A stretch of DNA of 64,000 bases from Actinotalea subterranea (GCF_008364845.1 NZ_VTTP01000013.1:1-64000), one strand, 5' to 3'; counted from the first letter of the stretch, positions 7,961 to 17,547 are shown. Notes: generated from the sequence alone by a model not told the origin. Made by a program: numbers and translations.

Positions 7961-9352
7961 TCAGCGGTAGGAGAGGGCCTCGGTGCGCAGCCGCCCGCGG
8001 GGAACCCCCGCTGCGCGCAGGTCGGTGCACAGCGTCGAGACCATCGCCGGCGACCCGCAGGCCAGGACGGAGATCGCATCGGCCCTCCCGCCGGCCACGG
8101 CCACGATGTCGCCCGCGGTCAGCCGGGCGAGGCGCGTGGTGTCGTGCAGGTGGACATCCAGCCACTCGAGGCGGAGTGCGGCATCGAGCAGCTCGTCGGC
8201 GAACGGCTCCGTCTCGAAGCCGCGGCTGGACCAGATCAGGTCGACGTGGTGATCGGGGTAGTGCTCGCCCTGCGCGCGGACCCAGCTGACGAACGGCGCG
8301 ATGCCGATGCCCCCGGCCAGCCACACCTGACGTGCGCCGGCGCCCTCGTGGCGGAACAGGCCGCGCACCGGGCCCAGGGACACCCGGTCGCCGGCACGGA
8401 CACCCGCGACGACCCGGGCGGTGCCGGTTCCGACGGCCCGCACGGCCACCTGGAGGTCGGGCTGGTCGGGTGCGCTCGTGAGCGTGAGCGGGTGGGGCCG
8501 CTCGCCTGAGACGGGCACCCCCAGCTCGACGAACTGGCCCGCCGCGTAGCGGATCGGCCGCTCGGGAGCGATGGTGATCACCGCGACGTCCGTGCCATGG
8601 CGCTCGACCGCCACGACGGTCCCCGGCACGTCACGCACGCCGCTACGGGTGATGACCATGCGCTCGATCACGGCGTAGAGGCCGAGGGCGCAGACACCCG
8701 CGTACACGACCGCGAGCACGGGCCGCTCGCGCAGGCTCACGCTGTCGGCCACGCCGTGGGCCATCGCGACGACCAGGAACGCCGCGAGCACGCCGTGCAT
8801 GGCACGCCAGCGGTCGTAGCTGCGCCGGGCGAGCCAACCGAGCGGGCCGCGCCACGAGGCGACCCGGGAGGTCGGCGTCATCAGTGCCCAGGCCGTGAGC
8901 ACGACGGCGAGCGCGGTCAGCGGGTCGAGCAGCTCGGCGAAGAGGGACGCCGGCCGGCCGCCGTCCGGCACCAGGAGGACCGGGTGGACGACGCCGAGCC
9001 CGACGCCGACCGCACCGGCCACGCGGTGCCACCACAGGGCGCCCGCGACGCCGCCGAACGAGCGTTCGACACGGGCGGAGCGCGTGAGCACGAGGACGGA
9101 GGAGCTCATCAACCAGACGGACTCGACGCCGAGCAGCTCGGCGACGTGGTTCTGCTGGAGCCCGTCGCCAGGACCGACGGCCAGCCAGACCGCAGCGATC
9201 AGCACCGTGATCGCCAGATGGGTCAGGACGCCTGTGCTGGGGCGCGGGCGCCGTCGCGTCTCGGCTCTCGCCGCCTCGCCGCGGACACCGGAGCGAGGGC
9301 GGGAGGTGGGATCAGCGGGCAGGTGCGGGTCGTGGGCGGTCGGTGTCGGCAT
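7961..9352 (-). CDS. Ferric-reductase-like transmembrane flavocytochrome (FAD/NAD(P)H)
   Basis: This protein of about 463 residues joins a membrane electron-transfer domain to a cytoplasmic ferredoxin-NADP-reductase-like half. Two helices carry paired histidines, WHRVAGAVGVGLGVVH and HGVLAAFLVVAMAH, the spacing used for two b-hemes in ferric reductase and NADPH oxidase families. The second half has the FAD motif HPLTLTSAP, the pyridine-nucleotide loop AGGIGIAPF and a CGSP motif near the C-terminus. The likely role is moving electrons from NAD(P)H across the membrane to ferric iron or another acceptor. I chose ATG 9352; an upstream in-frame start at 9388 is possible. Confidence 0.82.
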   Translation of the reverse strand: MPTPTAHDPHLPADPTSRPRSGVRGEAARAETRRRPRPSTGVLTHLAITVLIAAVWLAVGPGDGLQQNHVAELLGVESVWLMSSSVLVLTRSARVERSFGGVAGALWWHRVAGAVGVGLGVVHPVLLVPDGGRPASLFAELLDPLTALAVVLTAWALMTPTSRVASWRGPLGWLARRSYDRWRAMHGVLAAFLVVAMAHGVADSVSLRERPVLAVVYAGVCALGLYAVIERMVITRSGVRDVPGTVVAVERHGTDVAVITIAPERPIRYAAGQFVELGVPVSGERPHPLTLTSAPDQPDLQVAVRAVGTGTARVVAGVRAGDRVSLGPVRGLFRHEGAGARQVWLAGGIGIAPFVSWVRAQGEHYPDHHVDLIWSSRGFETEPFADELLDAALRLEWLDVHLHDTTRLARLTAGDIVAVAGGRADAISVLACGSPAMVSTLCTDLRAAGVPRGRLRTEALSYR

Positions 9353-9409
9353 GCGTCGAGCGTCCCGAGGGGCGTCCGTCGCACGCATCGACGCTGTGCG
9401 GCAACGCCG

Positions 9410-9431
9410 CCCTACCGCGCTCGCGGTAGGG
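9410..9431 (-). terminator. Hairpin after the first two-component operon
   Basis: CCCTACCGC and GCGGTAGGG pair perfectly around the loop GCTC. The hairpin lies nine bases past the response-regulator stop on the minus strand and before the reductase start, so it likely ends that operon. There is no T-tract. Confidence 0.55.
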
Positions 9432-9439
9432 CGGAGCGG

Positions 9440-10117
9440 TCAGTCGTTCGGGCCGACCCGCACCAGGCCCGACTGGTACGCGGCGACCACGAGCTGCGCC
9501 CGGTCACGCAGGTCGAGCTTGGTCATGGACCGGTTGACGTGCGTCTTCACCGTCATCGGCGAGATGAAGAGCCGGGCGGCGATCTCGTCGTTGGTGAGCC
9601 CCTCCGCGACGAGTGCGACGATCTCGCGCTCGCGTTCGGTGAGCTGTCCGAGCTGGGCGGGCGCGCCTGCCGTGGTCACCCGGCTGGGCTGCGCCAGGAA
9701 CGTCAGGATGAGGGACCGTGTGGCGGCGGGTGACAGGAGCGCCTCACCGGCTGCGACGAGCCGGATCGCGTCGAGGAGGTCGCCCGGGTCGACGCTCTTG
9801 CCGAGGAAGCCGCTCGCACCGGCGCGCAGCGCGAGGTACACGTACTCGTCGAGCTCGAACGTGGTCAGGACCAGCACCTTGACGCCGGCGAGGTCCTCGT
9901 CGGCGCTGATGCGGCGCGTGGCCTCGAGCCCGTCGAGCCCGGGCATCCGGATGTCCATGAGGACGACGTCGGCCCGCTCGCTCCTGGCGAGCGCCACCGC
10001 CTGCTCACCGTCCCCTGCCTCGCCGACGACCTCGAGGTCGTCGGCGCCGTCGACGAGCACGCGAAAGCCTGCGCGGATCAACGCCTGGTCGTCGGCGATC
10101 AGCACGCGGATGGTCAT
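9440..10117 (-). CDS. NarL/LuxR-type response regulator (exporter module A)
   Basis: This 225-residue regulator has a receiver domain (VLIADDQALIRAGF; phospho-acceptor Asp in VVLMDIRMPG at about 54) and a C-terminal LuxR helix-turn-helix (LTEREREIVALVAEGLTNDEIAARLFIS, then VKTHVN). Its start overlaps the kinase stop by four bases, so the pair is translationally coupled. The operon runs ATPase, permease, kinase, regulator from 13248 down to 9440. It probably controls that exporter. Confidence 0.93.
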   Translation of the reverse strand: MTIRVLIADDQALIRAGFRVLVDGADDLEVVGEAGDGEQAVALARSERADVVLMDIRMPGLDGLEATRRISADEDLAGVKVLVLTTFELDEYVYLALRAGASGFLGKSVDPGDLLDAIRLVAAGEALLSPAATRSLILTFLAQPSRVTTAGAPAQLGQLTEREREIVALVAEGLTNDEIAARLFISPMTVKTHVNRSMTKLDLRDRAQLVVAAYQSGLVRVGPND

Positions 10118-11361
10118 CGGTCCTCCTGGGCGAGCGGCAGGTGGGCGGCGACCCGGAAGCCGCCGTCCGCGGTGGGTCCGGTCTCCAACGAGCCGCCGGC
10201 CGCCAGGACGCGTTCGCGCATGCCGACCAGACCCAGGCCGGAGCCGGTCGCGGCGTCCCGCGGCTCCACCGACGCCGCGTCCGACGCTGTGCCGCTGGGC
10301 TCGGCCCGGTTCGGACCGGCGGGCAGGCGGGGCGGCCGGCCGTTGGTCACCTCGATGAGGGCGAGCGTGCCCTGCGACTCGACGCGCACCGCTGCGGCGG
10401 CCCCGTGCGCGTGCTTCTGGACGTTCGTGAGGGCCTCCTGCACCAGCCGGAAGGCGGCGACGTCCGCGGCAGGGGACAGCGCCGGGGGCGTCGCGGGGAG
10501 CGTGCTCTCGACGCGCGCTCCTGTCGCGCGGAACGACGTGACGAGCACGTCGAGCCCGGAGAGTCGCGGGGCAGGCGCGGTGGGCAGCGCCGCCTCGTCC
10601 TGCCGCAGGACCCCGAGCACCGACTGCAGCTCAGCCAGGACGGCGCGGGACGCGGTGCGCACGTGCGCCAGCGCCTCGCGGGCCGCCGCCGGGTCACGCT
10701 CCACCATGTGCTCGGCCACCCCGGACTGCACGCTCATCACCGCCACGTGGTGGGCGATCACGTCATGCAGCTCGCGTGCGATCCGTACGCGGTCCTCGGC
10801 GACTCGGCGGCGTGCGGTCTCCTCGCGCGACTCCTCGGCGCGGCGGGCGCGGTCCTCCAGGGCCGCCATGGTCGCGCGCCGGTTCTGCACGGCAGCTGCC
10901 ACGGCAGTCGCCGTCCAGAGCAGGAGGATGACCTTGTCGTGCTCGCCCCACTCGTCGCGCCACAGCCCGGCGAGCCCGATGGTCAGCGACACGGCGACGG
11001 CCGCAGCCACCGCGCGAGCCCGCGGGGCCCGGACGGCGTACCCGTACACCGCGATGACCACGGCCGGTGTCGCCACGTAGACGTCCCAGGCGTTGAGCAT
11101 CGACACCGCCGTGACCGCCGTCGTCACGGCGACCGTGACGGCAGGGTGCCGCCGCCACTGGGTGAGTGCGACCGCGGCCAGGACGGTCAGGGCGACACCC
11201 GGCGGGGTCGGCGTCAGGTCGAGGGCCCCCTCGTCACGCAGGCCATCGGGCGCGACCAGTGGGCCCACCAGGAAGAGCGCGCCGAGGGCGACGCCCAGGA
11301 GTGCGTCGGCGACCGCGGGACGACGCCGGAGCGCCTCCACGACCGACCGACGCACGTCCAT
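10114..11361 (-). CDS. DesK/NarX-type sensor histidine kinase (exporter module A)
   Basis: This protein of about 415 residues has an N-terminal block of about six membrane helices, a HisKA_3 dimerisation helix with phospho-acceptor His in ARELHDVIAHH, and a C-terminal HATPase with GLGLVGMRER. Almost no extracellular loop is present, which fits an intramembrane or envelope-stress sensor. ATG 11361 is used; GTG 11370 is an alternative. It overlaps the response-regulator gene by four bases and follows the permease gene by 40 bases. Confidence 0.9.
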   Translation of the reverse strand: MDVRRSVVEALRRRPAVADALLGVALGALFLVGPLVAPDGLRDEGALDLTPTPPGVALTVLAAVALTQWRRHPAVTVAVTTAVTAVSMLNAWDVYVATPAVVIAVYGYAVRAPRARAVAAAVAVSLTIGLAGLWRDEWGEHDKVILLLWTATAVAAAVQNRRATMAALEDRARRAEESREETARRRVAEDRVRIARELHDVIAHHVAVMSVQSGVAEHMVERDPAAAREALAHVRTASRAVLAELQSVLGVLRQDEAALPTAPAPRLSGLDVLVTSFRATGARVESTLPATPPALSPAADVAAFRLVQEALTNVQKHAHGAAAAVRVESQGTLALIEVTNGRPPRLPAGPNRAEPSGTASDAASVEPRDAATGSGLGLVGMRERVLAAGGSLETGPTADGGFRVAAHLPLAQEDR

Positions 11362-11401
11362 GGCTGTCACCCTACGGACCGCGACGCCGCGCCAGACCGG
11401 C

Positions 11402-12286
11402 TCACACGTCGCGCCGGGTGAGGGCGACGACCGCGCCGCCCAGCGCCACCGCGACCCACGCGACCAGGACGAGGGCCCCCGCCCCGGCGCTGAGGACCTC
11501 CGTGCCGAAGCTCTGGACGGCGGTGAAGGCCGAGGCTGCCGAGCTGGGCAGGTACTGCAGGATCGGGTCCCAGGTGTCCGGCAGGAGCGCACCGGCGAGG
11601 GTCGGCAGGATGAGGACGCCCGCGACCACTGCCCCGACGGACCCGGCGACGCTGCGCAGCAGGATCCCCAGGCCCAGGCCGATGAGGCCGATCGCGGCGA
11701 GGTATCCCGCCATGCCGAGGACCTCGCGCAGGACGCCGTCGTCGGTCAGTGCGACGGTCGGGGCGTCCGCGCCGGCCAGGATGCCCATCCCGGCGAAGAA
11801 CGCGCCGAGGACGCCGATCAGCGACGCCGCGAGCGTCGTGCCGAGGAACACGGTGGCCTTGGCGACGACCACCTGCCACCGCCGCGGGACGGCGGCGACG
11901 GTCGCCGTGATCATCCGGGAGCCGTACTCGCGGGCCCCGGCCAGGCTCCCGAGCACCCCGATGAGCAGGACGGCGAAGTTGGCGCCGGTCAGGGCGATCG
12001 CGACCGGCCCGGAGCCGCCGAAGGGTCCGTCGCCACCGCCACCGCCGCCTCCGTCCGGGTCCGCGACGGAGCCGGTGGACACCCCGGCGGCGACGGCGCC
12101 GAGGCCGACGAGGATCAGGACGACGGCGCCCAGGCCCACCCAGGTCGAGCGCAGGGTGGTGAGCTTGACCCACTCCGAGCGGATGGCCCGCCCCAGGGTC
12201 TGCGGGCGGACGGCGATGGGCTCCGTGCTGCGGGACGCAGCACGGTCGGCTGCCGCGGCAGGAGCCACGAGCGTGTCGGTGGTCAT
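11402..12286 (-). CDS. ABC-2 type exporter permease (module A)
   Basis: This 294-residue permease begins with a cytoplasmic tail and the segment RSEWVKLTTLRSTWVGLG, typical of ABC-2 permeases of the bacitracin-exporter-like type. Six hydrophobic segments follow. A glycine-only stretch (eight Gly) lies in the first extracellular loop near residue 80. The ATG overlaps the ATPase stop by one base. It should form the membrane part of an exporter or peptide-resistance pump with the ATPase at 12286. Confidence 0.87.
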   Translation of the reverse strand: MTTDTLVAPAAAADRAASRSTEPIAVRPQTLGRAIRSEWVKLTTLRSTWVGLGAVVLILVGLGAVAAGVSTGSVADPDGGGGGGGDGPFGGSGPVAIALTGANFAVLLIGVLGSLAGAREYGSRMITATVAAVPRRWQVVVAKATVFLGTTLAASLIGVLGAFFAGMGILAGADAPTVALTDDGVLREVLGMAGYLAAIGLIGLGLGILLRSVAGSVGAVVAGVLILPTLAGALLPDTWDPILQYLPSSAASAFTAVQSFGTEVLSAGAGALVLVAWVAVALGGAVVALTRRDV

Positions 12287-13248
12287 CAGGCAGCCCTCCT
12301 GGCGGCGTCGGCGTCGGCGGTGCGGGTCGGGCGCAGGTGGCTCGGGACGGCGCCGGTGTACTCGACGCTGCCCCGGGTGAGCTCGAGGTAGGCGGTCTCC
12401 AGCGACGGGGTGACCTCGGCGAGCTCGTGCAGCCGCACGCGGTGCTGGGCCGCGAGGTCGCCGATGACGTCCGCCGTCATGCCGCGGACCTCGAGCCGCC
12501 CGCCCGGTGACGCCGTCAGGGACACGTCGGGTCCGACGAGCAGCGGTGCCAGCGCGGCGGCGTCCGGCGAGGTCACGACGACGACGCCCGACGAGGCCCC
12601 GGCGATGAACGCATCCATCGAGGTGTCCGCGAGGATGCGCCCCAGGCCGATGACCAGGAGGTGCTCGGCGACCAGCTCCATCTCGCTCATCAGGTGCGAG
12701 GACAGCAGGATCGTGCGCCCTTCGGCGGCGAGGTCGGCGAGCAGGGCGCGGATCCACTGGATCCCGTCCAGGTCCAGGCCGTTGACGGGTTCGTCGAGGA
12801 TGAGCACGGCAGGGTCGGCGAGCAGCGCCGCAGCGAGGCCCAGCCGCTGGCCCATGCCCAGGGAGAACGTCCCGGCGGGCTTGCCCGCGACGTCGCTCAG
12901 CCCGACGACGCCCAGAACCTCGTCGACCCGACGCGGCCCGATGCCGACCGTCGCCCCCAGGGCGAGCAGGTGGTTGCGCGCCGTCCGGCCCTTGTCGACG
13001 CTCTTGGCGTCCAGCAGCGCGCCCACCTCCGCGAGCGGAGCGGGCGCGGTGACGTAGGGCCGTCCGTTGACGAGGGCGGCGCCGGACGTCGCCCTGTCGA
13101 GGCCGACGACGACGCGCATCGTCGTGGACTTGCCCGCCCCGTTCGGGCCGAGGAACCCGGTGACGACGCCGGGGCGGATGGTGGCACTGATGTGGTCGAC
13201 GGCGACCTTGTCGCCGTAGCGCTTGGTGACCTCTCGCAGCTCGATCAT
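12286..13248 (-). CDS. ABC exporter ATPase (module A)
   Basis: This 320-residue ATPase has Walker A GPNGAGKS, signature FSLGMGQRLGLA (a noncanonical form of LSGGQ seen in bacitracin-type exporters), Walker B VLILDEP and an H-loop in LSSHLMSE. The C-terminal 90 residues form the accessory domain common in this group. The ATG at 13248 has GGAGG upstream. It heads the module A operon and faces the VanZ-like gene. It is similar in signature and layout to the ATPase at 24488. Confidence 0.93.
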   Translation of the reverse strand: MIELREVTKRYGDKVAVDHISATIRPGVVTGFLGPNGAGKSTTMRVVVGLDRATSGAALVNGRPYVTAPAPLAEVGALLDAKSVDKGRTARNHLLALGATVGIGPRRVDEVLGVVGLSDVAGKPAGTFSLGMGQRLGLAAALLADPAVLILDEPVNGLDLDGIQWIRALLADLAAEGRTILLSSHLMSEMELVAEHLLVIGLGRILADTSMDAFIAGASSGVVVVTSPDAAALAPLLVGPDVSLTASPGGRLEVRGMTADVIGDLAAQHRVRLHELAEVTPSLETAYLELTRGSVEYTGAVPSHLRPTRTADADAARRAA

Positions 13249-13332
13249 GGTCGTCCTCCGGTGTGTTGTCGTAGGACGACTGTCGCGAACCCGCGCCCGA
13301 GCCGTCGTCACTGTGCGGGAGCGACCTGCGCG

Positions 13333-13348
13333 TACCACGACCGTGGTA
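13333..13348. promoter_or_regulatory. Inverted repeat upstream of exporter module A
   Basis: TACCACG and CGTGGTA are exact inverted arms separated by AC, 85 bases before the module A ATPase start in the divergent region shared with the VanZ-like gene. Symmetry and position suit a binding site for the dimeric module A response regulator. This is inferred. Confidence 0.5.
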
Positions 13349-13460
13349 GGCGGCCGGGCGGGCATGCCTTCGCTCGCGACGTCCAGCCCGTGGTCACGCC
13401 GGGCCGGAGGACGGCCTGCGGCACGACGGGCACGCACCGCGCCTGGGTAGGGTCCGGTCC

Positions 13461-13949
13461 GTGCTCTCGACCGTCCTTGTCGAACATCCGTGGCTGACGA
13501 CCGCCGCCCTCGTGGTGCTGGTCGTCGTCGGTCCCCTGGCGGGGGCGTGGCTGGTCCCGCGACCGCGCGTCACCCAGGTGCTGCTGGGGCTCTCGCTCGT
13601 GGTCGTCGCGGCGCTGACTCTCGTCCCCACGGAGCGCGAGCTCGCGGTCGGCTGCACCGTCGAGTGGGGCCTGCCGCGGCTCGGGGCGGTCGAGGCCGTG
13701 GCCAACCTGGTCATGCTCGGCCCGGTCGTCCTGCTGGCCGGCGTCCTGACCCGGCGTCCGCTCGCGATGCTGCTCGCCGGGAGCGGCCTGTCCGTGCTCA
13801 TCGAGGCGGTCCAGGCGCTCGCCCCCGCGCTCGGCCGGAGCTGCTCGACCAACGACTGGCTGCAGAACACGCTCGGCGCGGTCCTCGGGGCGCTGCTGGC
13901 GGTGGTCGCGCTGCGGCTCGCACAGCGGCTCGCACAGCGACTCGCGTAG
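13461..13949 (+). CDS. VanZ-like membrane protein
   Basis: This 162-residue protein has four hydrophobic helices and the VanZ-family pattern, with a mid-protein LTLVPTE segment and a later LIEAVQAL helix followed by a polar SCSTNDWLQNTLGAVLGA stretch. VanZ-family proteins are linked to glycopeptide tolerance in some bacteria, but most are uncharacterised. The start is GTG at 13461 without a strong ribosome site. The C-terminus is a small repeat (LAQR twice) caused by a tandem repeat near 13917. It lies between two exporter/two-component modules. Confidence 0.75.
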   Translation: MLSTVLVEHPWLTTAALVVLVVVGPLAGAWLVPRPRVTQVLLGLSLVVVAALTLVPTERELAVGCTVEWGLPRLGAVEAVANLVMLGPVVLLAGVLTRRPLAMLLAGSGLSVLIEAVQALAPALGRSCSTNDWLQNTLGAVLGALLAVVALRLAQRLAQRLA

Positions 13950-14017
13950 CGGCTGGACGGCGCGGCGCGACCGCGCGAGGGCTGACCCGCCCGCACCCCA
14001 GCGTCCGCGTGCGCCGG

Positions 14018-14638
14018 CTACCGGAGCAGCCCCCGCCGGTAGCCCTCGCCCACGGCGGCGGCGCGGTCGCGGACGTCGAGCTTGTCGTACACGTGCTGAA
14101 GGTGCGTCTTGATGCTGGCCTCACTGATGAACAGCTGCCGGGCCACCTCCCGGTTGGACGCGCCGTCGGCCACGAGCTGGAGGACCTCGAGCTCGCGGTC
14201 GCTCAGCGCCAGGCCCGTGGGTCTGCGGACCCGCCCCATGAGCTGCCCGGCCGCCGACGGCGCGAGGACGGACTCCCCGCGGTGGGCGGCGCGGACGGCG
14301 TGGATCAGCTCCTCGGGGGGCGTGTCCTTGAGCAGGTAGCCGGTCGCGCCGGCCTGCACCGCGGGCAGCACGTCGGACTCGCTGTCGAACGTGGTGAGCA
14401 CGAGCACCCGGACCGAGGGTGCGACGCGGCCGAGCTCGACGATCGCCCGCACGCCGTCCATCTGCGGCATCCGCAGGTCCATGAGCACGACGTCGACGCC
14501 CAGCCGGACGGCCTCGCTCACGCCCTCGCGCCCGTCGCCCGCCTCGCCGGCCACCTCGATGTCCGGCACGTCCGCGAACGCGCCCCGCAGCCCGTTGCGG
14601 ACGATGGGGTGGTCGTCGACGATCAGGACGCGGATCAC
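14018..14638 (-). CDS. NarL/LuxR-type response regulator (exporter module B)
   Basis: This 206-residue regulator carries a receiver domain with phospho-acceptor Asp in VVLMDLRMPQ and a LuxR HTH (LALSDRELEVLQLVADGASNREVARQLF, then IKTHLQHVYDKL). Its start overlaps the kinase stop by four bases. It is the last gene of the ATPase-permease-kinase-regulator operon running from 17547. Confidence 0.93.
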   Translation of the reverse strand: MIRVLIVDDHPIVRNGLRGAFADVPDIEVAGEAGDGREGVSEAVRLGVDVVLMDLRMPQMDGVRAIVELGRVAPSVRVLVLTTFDSESDVLPAVQAGATGYLLKDTPPEELIHAVRAAHRGESVLAPSAAGQLMGRVRRPTGLALSDRELEVLQLVADGASNREVARQLFISEASIKTHLQHVYDKLDVRDRAAAVGEGYRRGLLR

Positions 14639-15876
14639 GGCGCCGTCACCGGGGCCGCGGGCACCCGCACGCTGATCGCGGTGCCCTCGCCGGGCGAGCT
14701 CTCGATCTGCATCGCACCTCCCACGCTCCGGACGCGTTGCGCCATGCTGCGCAGCCCGAACCCTCGCCCCTCGTACCCGTCGCTGTCCATGTCCATGCCC
14801 CGCCCGTCGTCGCGCACGTCCAGCAGCACCTCGTCCGTCAGGTACGACAGCACGACGCCGACGCGCCCCGCCTGCGCGTGCCGTGCGACGTTGTGGAGCG
14901 CCTCCTGGGCGACGCGGAACAGCGCGACCTCGACGGCCGGGCTGAGGGGGACCGGGTCGCCGGTCACGTCGAACCCTGCCGCGGCACCGCCGTCCTGCGC
15001 CCAGCGCCGCACCAGGTCACCCAGGGCGTCGGGCAGGTGCGCCTCCTCGAGCTGGTGGGGCCGCAGCGCCTGCACCGAGCGTCGGGCCTCGGCGAGGCTC
15101 TCCCGGGCGAGACCCGTCGCCCGGTCCACGTGCTCGAGGGCCTGGTCCGGCGAGCGCCAGACCCGCTGGGCGGCCTGGAGCTGCGTGATGATGCCGGTCA
15201 GGCCCTGCGCCAGGGTGTCGTGGATCTCGCCGGCCATCCGCTGACGCTCGTCGACCACCCCCGCCTCCCGGGCCTGCGCGAGCAGCTGCGCGTGCAGGCC
15301 GGCGTTCTCCGCGAGCGTCGCCTCCAGCCGGGCGATCATCTCCTTGCGGCGTCGGTGCTGCTCGGTGGTCCGCTCGACCAGGGCGACACCGAGCCCGACG
15401 CCCGCCGTCTGGACAGCGATGACACCCGCGTAGGTCGCGATCGACGCGACGGACGGGCCCGGCACACCGATGGTCACGGTGTTGAGGACCACCGACGTGG
15501 CGAGCACCCCCGCGACGCCCACCTGCCACGGGCGCAGCACGAAGGCGTGGAAGAACCCGGTGACGGTGAAGAGCAGGAAGACCTGGTCGCGGCCCATCAA
15601 GACCGCGCTGAGGGCGAGCAGCCCCACGAAGTACGTCAGCAGCGGCAGGGTCCGCCGGCGGCGCTCCTGAGACACCCGGGTGTACGTGAGGTAGACCCAG
15701 ACGGCGGCCAGCCCGGCCAGACCGAGGGTGACCGCGCGGTCGGCCCCCGTCTGGCCGGGCTGCGCGACGGCGATCACCGTCGCGACAGGGAGCGTGAGCC
15801 ACGGGATCAGGCGCAGCAGCGCGACGAAGTAGTGCTCGCCGTCACGGCCCAGGTCCTCGCTCATCGTGGCTGGCAC
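14635..15876 (-). CDS. Sensor histidine kinase (exporter module B)
   Basis: This 413-residue kinase has about six membrane helices in the first 180 residues, a coiled region, a HisKA_3 helix with His in MAGEIHDTLAQGLTGI, and a HATPase domain ending GRGFGLRSMAQRV. The HDTLAQGL motif differs from the HDVxAHxV of the other two kinases here and is closer to the LiaS/YxjM type. The start may be GTG 15876 or ATG 15864. It follows the permease by seven bases. Confidence 0.9.
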   Translation of the reverse strand: MPATMSEDLGRDGEHYFVALLRLIPWLTLPVATVIAVAQPGQTGADRAVTLGLAGLAAVWVYLTYTRVSQERRRRTLPLLTYFVGLLALSAVLMGRDQVFLLFTVTGFFHAFVLRPWQVGVAGVLATSVVLNTVTIGVPGPSVASIATYAGVIAVQTAGVGLGVALVERTTEQHRRRKEMIARLEATLAENAGLHAQLLAQAREAGVVDERQRMAGEIHDTLAQGLTGIITQLQAAQRVWRSPDQALEHVDRATGLARESLAEARRSVQALRPHQLEEAHLPDALGDLVRRWAQDGGAAAGFDVTGDPVPLSPAVEVALFRVAQEALHNVARHAQAGRVGVVLSYLTDEVLLDVRDDGRGMDMDSDGYEGRGFGLRSMAQRVRSVGGAMQIESSPGEGTAISVRVPAAPVTAP

Positions 15877-15883
15877 CCCCGGC

Positions 15884-16642
15884 TCACTCCCAGCGGAACA
15901 GTGTGGCTGCGGCCCCGCCGACGACGCCCGCGAGCACCGCCATTATCCCGACCTGGAGCATCAGGGGCGGGCTCGCGCCGGCCGTGGTGGACGCCACGCC
16001 CGACCAGGTGTCGAGCAGGGCCTGCACGCCCGGCGGGACGTAGGCGCTGATCCGCACCAGGGCGTCCGGCAGGAGGAACTGGGGCAGGAACACGCCGCCC
16101 GTGAACATCGCACCCACGTAGGCGAGCGTCGACAGGCCGGTCGCGAGCCGCAGGGTCGGCGCGACGGCCGCGATGAGCACGCCGACGGCGAGGAGGGCGC
16201 CGAAGCCGACGACGAACGCCACCGCGAACTCGAGCGGCTGCCGGGGCAGCGGCACGTCGAGCAGGAGCCAGGCCGACGCGACCACGAGGGCACCCGCCAC
16301 GACCGCGGCGCCCAGGGCGACGAGCAGCTGCGCCGCGAGCATCGCGCCGGGGTGCACGGGCGTGGTCGACATCCGGCGCAGGATGCCGCGTTCGCGGTAG
16401 GTGGCCACCACCACGGGGATCTGCTGGAGGGCGAGGATGCCGAGGCCGAGGGCCAGCGCTGCCGGGGCCCAGGACTGGACGAAGGTCGCGCCGCCGAACT
16501 CCTCGGCGGGCTCCCGCAGCGCGGGGATGGCGCCGAGGCCGAGCAGGAGGACGGCGGGGAACAGGACCCCGAAGCCGACCGACACGGGGTCGCGCAGGAA
16601 CAGCCTGGTCTCGGCGACCGTGAGCCTGTACAGGGCGGACAT
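15884..16642 (-). CDS. ABC-2 type exporter permease (module B)
   Basis: This 252-residue permease starts with a cytoplasmic MSALYRLTVAETRLFLRDP segment followed by six membrane helices. The cytoplasmic motif YRERGILRRMSTTPVHP is typical of DrrB/NodJ-type ABC-2 permeases. Its start overlaps the ATPase stop by one base. With the ATPase it should form a drug or lipid exporter. Confidence 0.9.
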   Translation of the reverse strand: MSALYRLTVAETRLFLRDPVSVGFGVLFPAVLLLGLGAIPALREPAEEFGGATFVQSWAPAALALGLGILALQQIPVVVATYRERGILRRMSTTPVHPGAMLAAQLLVALGAAVVAGALVVASAWLLLDVPLPRQPLEFAVAFVVGFGALLAVGVLIAAVAPTLRLATGLSTLAYVGAMFTGGVFLPQFLLPDALVRISAYVPPGVQALLDTWSGVASTTAGASPPLMLQVGIMAVLAGVVGGAAATLFRWE

Positions 16643-17547
16643 CAGACCGACCTCCTTCCGGTGAGGGTGATGAAGGCGTCGTCGAGGCTGGCCTGCTCGA
16701 CCCGCAGGTCGTGCGCGACGACGTGGTGCACGGCCAGCACCGAGGTGACGGCCTGGAGCAGGTTGCCCGTGCCCGTCACCACGACGTGCTGGCCGTGGTG
16801 GCGCAGGTCCGTGACCTCCGGGAGGTCCGTCAGGAGCCGCTCGTCCACGGGGACCGACGGCCGGAACTGCACCCGCTGCTGGGCGCCGACGCGCGCCACC
16901 AGGCCCGCGGGCGTGTCGAGCGCGGTCACCCGACCGGAGTCGATCACCGCGAGCCGGTCGCAGAGGCGCTCCGCCTCGTCCATGAAGTGGGTGACGAGCA
17001 CGACCGTCACCCCGGCGTCGCGCACGTGCTCGACGAGGTCCCAGGTGTCGCGTCGAGCCTGCGGGTCCAGGCCCGTGGTGAGCTCGTCGAGGACCGCGAC
17101 CTCGGGGCTGCCCACGAGCGCGAGGGCGATCGCCAGACGCTGCTTCTGCCCGCCGGAGAGCTTGCGGTACTGGGTGGTGCGCTTGTCCGCGATCCCCAGC
17201 ATCTCGAGGAGCCGGCCGCCGTCGGCGGGACGCCGGTAGAACGAGCGGTAGAGCTCCATCGCCTCGCCGACCGTCTGCCTGTCCGGCAGCCGGCTCTCCT
17301 GCAGCTGGACGCCGACGCGTTGCCGCAGCTCACCGCGGTCCCGGCCGGGGTCGAGCCCGAGCACCCGCAGCGTGCCGCGGTCGGGTGCGCGCAGACCGGT
17401 CAGGCACTCGACGGTGGTGGTCTTGCCCGCACCGTTGGGGCCGAGGATGCCGAAGATCTCGCCGGCCTCGACCGTGAAGGAGACGTCGTCGACCGCCGTC
17501 GTCGCCCCGTAGCGTTTGTGGAGGTTCGTGACCTCGATGATGTCCAT
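16642..17547 (-). CDS. ABC exporter ATPase, DrrA-like (module B)
   Basis: This 301-residue ATPase has Walker A GPNGAGKTT, the canonical signature LSGGQKQRLAIA, Walker B VAVLDELTTGLD and H-loop VLVTHFMDEAE. The C-terminal part resembles the DrrA regulatory segment. It heads the module B operon and is divergent from the sigma factor gene at 17757. A 30-base palindrome lies between them. By signature it belongs to a different ABC subfamily from modules A and C. Confidence 0.93.
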   Translation of the reverse strand: MDIIEVTNLHKRYGATTAVDDVSFTVEAGEIFGILGPNGAGKTTTVECLTGLRAPDRGTLRVLGLDPGRDRGELRQRVGVQLQESRLPDRQTVGEAMELYRSFYRRPADGGRLLEMLGIADKRTTQYRKLSGGQKQRLAIALALVGSPEVAVLDELTTGLDPQARRDTWDLVEHVRDAGVTVVLVTHFMDEAERLCDRLAVIDSGRVTALDTPAGLVARVGAQQRVQFRPSVPVDERLLTDLPEVTDLRHHGQHVVVTGTGNLLQAVTSVLAVHHVVAHDLRVEQASLDDAFITLTGRRSV